This document shows positions 63,443 to 64,000 of a DNA stretch of 64,000 bases, piece by piece. Under the pieces are notes generated by a model that was not told the DNA's origin, ran no database searches, and was given only the letters and a program-made list of their open reading frames with translations. Source of the DNA: Closterium sp. NIES-65 (lineage: Eukaryota; Streptophyta; Zygnematophyceae; Desmidiales; Closteriaceae); contig CANXME010000320.1 in assembly GCA_948144175.1 (NCBI GenBank), positions 326,001-390,000 on the forward strand, written 5' to 3'. Positions within the stretch are counted from its first letter, which is position 1; every line of letters starts with the position of its first letter. A program made the position numbers and the translations under genes.

Positions 63443-64000
63443 CCATCTAAAGTGGTTTAGCACAAACGTTGCCATCGGATGTGAAGGGTCAACAGTTTTG
63501 GGGACGACGTGATGCACTCGCAAGATGCTCTCAACTGGCAACACCCCATACCCGCGGCGAGAAGGCCACCAGTTCAAGGTCTTCATGTCCATCGTCTGTA
63601 ACTGTGGGAGCGATCCGTAATAGCGACAAAATGCAAGCTCCTCCAAACACTGCTCCTCCCTATCTTCCTCGTCCCCGGCGCCAGCAATACACACAGTCCA
63701 TCTAAGTGTAAACATAAGGAAAAGCTTCACATGCCACACCACCTTCTTTTTCTCGACATCCTCTCCCTCAATATCCACATCCGAAAACCAAGGGCCACCA
63801 TGGAATGCCGGAGACGCTCATGCATACTGTGGATACCTGCTGTACCTTGTAAAATCGTTGTCGGGTGGTACCGCAACACCTGAATGCACCTCTATCATCC
63901 GAGCATAGTGTACCGCGTTGGCGCCATGCTCTTCCGTGAGGTATGACACAATACTGTCCTCCAGAAGGTCAAAGTCCCCTGGGACGCTCCGCAAGTATGC
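63443..64000 (-). pseudogene. Unrecognised protein fragment running off the window, possibly transposon-derived
   Basis: The minus strand is open from 64000 to TGA/TAG at 63440-63442 except for one TGA near 63817. Readable blocks are YLTEEHGANAVHYARMIEVH, GGPWFSDVDIEGE, WHVKLFLMFTL, LEELAFCRYYG, GYGVLPVESILRVHHVVP and a final FVLNHFRW. The order of a PWxSDV block, a FCRYY block and an SILRVHHVVP block reminds me of C-terminal regions of CACTA/Plavaka-like transposon proteins, but I cannot place it firmly. The internal stop could also be a small intron. Confidence 0.4.

Overview
The window is eukaryotic nuclear DNA of the green lineage, probably a streptophyte (charophyte-type alga or early land plant). 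This is inferred from a plant-type epsilon-COP gene with six short GT-AG introns, from retroelements whose primer-binding sites match the plant initiator-tRNA type, and from high GC. I cannot name the species. About 85-90% of the window is transposable elements. The only intact cellular gene I can support is epsilon-COP (minus strand, 38410-41280, 290 residues after splicing). A cut-off open frame of unknown, possibly transposon, origin runs off the right edge.

Layout. 1-5155: CopA-1, a decayed Ty1/copia element (+). 5156-about 8460: a DIRS-like retroelement (-), cut by CopA-1. 8679-38346: a small terminal-inverted-repeat element (TIR-1) swollen by insertions. It first holds a hAT transposon (8719-10573, 8-bp duplication AATTGTAC). 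It also holds CopB-1 (11066-38131, duplication ACGTT), which was itself hit by CopA-2 in its 5' LTR (11281-18437, AGTCG), by TRIM-1 in its pol gene (20558-20932, CTGGG), and by CopC-1 (24311-31757, AGCGA) and an inverted sibling CopB-2 (31946-38016, GCCCT) in its 3' LTR. Every one of these nested insertions has matching target-site duplications. 38347-41885: epsilon-COP and its flanks. 41888-44637: GypA-1, a Ty3/gypsy fragment carrying TRIM-2 (43956-44332, CCAAA). 44638-about 49800: CopD-1 (-). About 49850-51463: GypA-2. 51464-56543 and 56544-63319: two CopA copies joined tail to tail (CopA-3 +, CopA-4 -). 63443-64000: the edge open frame.

The observations that look least ordinary are three. 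First, a 375-377 bp TRIM retroelement whose LTR end plus primer-binding site forms a tRNA-like A-box, anticodon-arm and B-box structure. Second, about 29 tandem copies of a 29-bp unit that spans the exon 5/intron 5 donor of epsilon-COP, together with a 20-bp triplication spanning the exon 1 donor of the same gene. Third, lineage features of the CopA group: GC-rich repetitive leaders, a covarying hairpin after the primer-binding site, a widely spaced zinc-knuckle-like motif and pentapeptide linkers. All retroelement reading frames in the window are broken; CopB-2 is closest to intact, with one frameshift.
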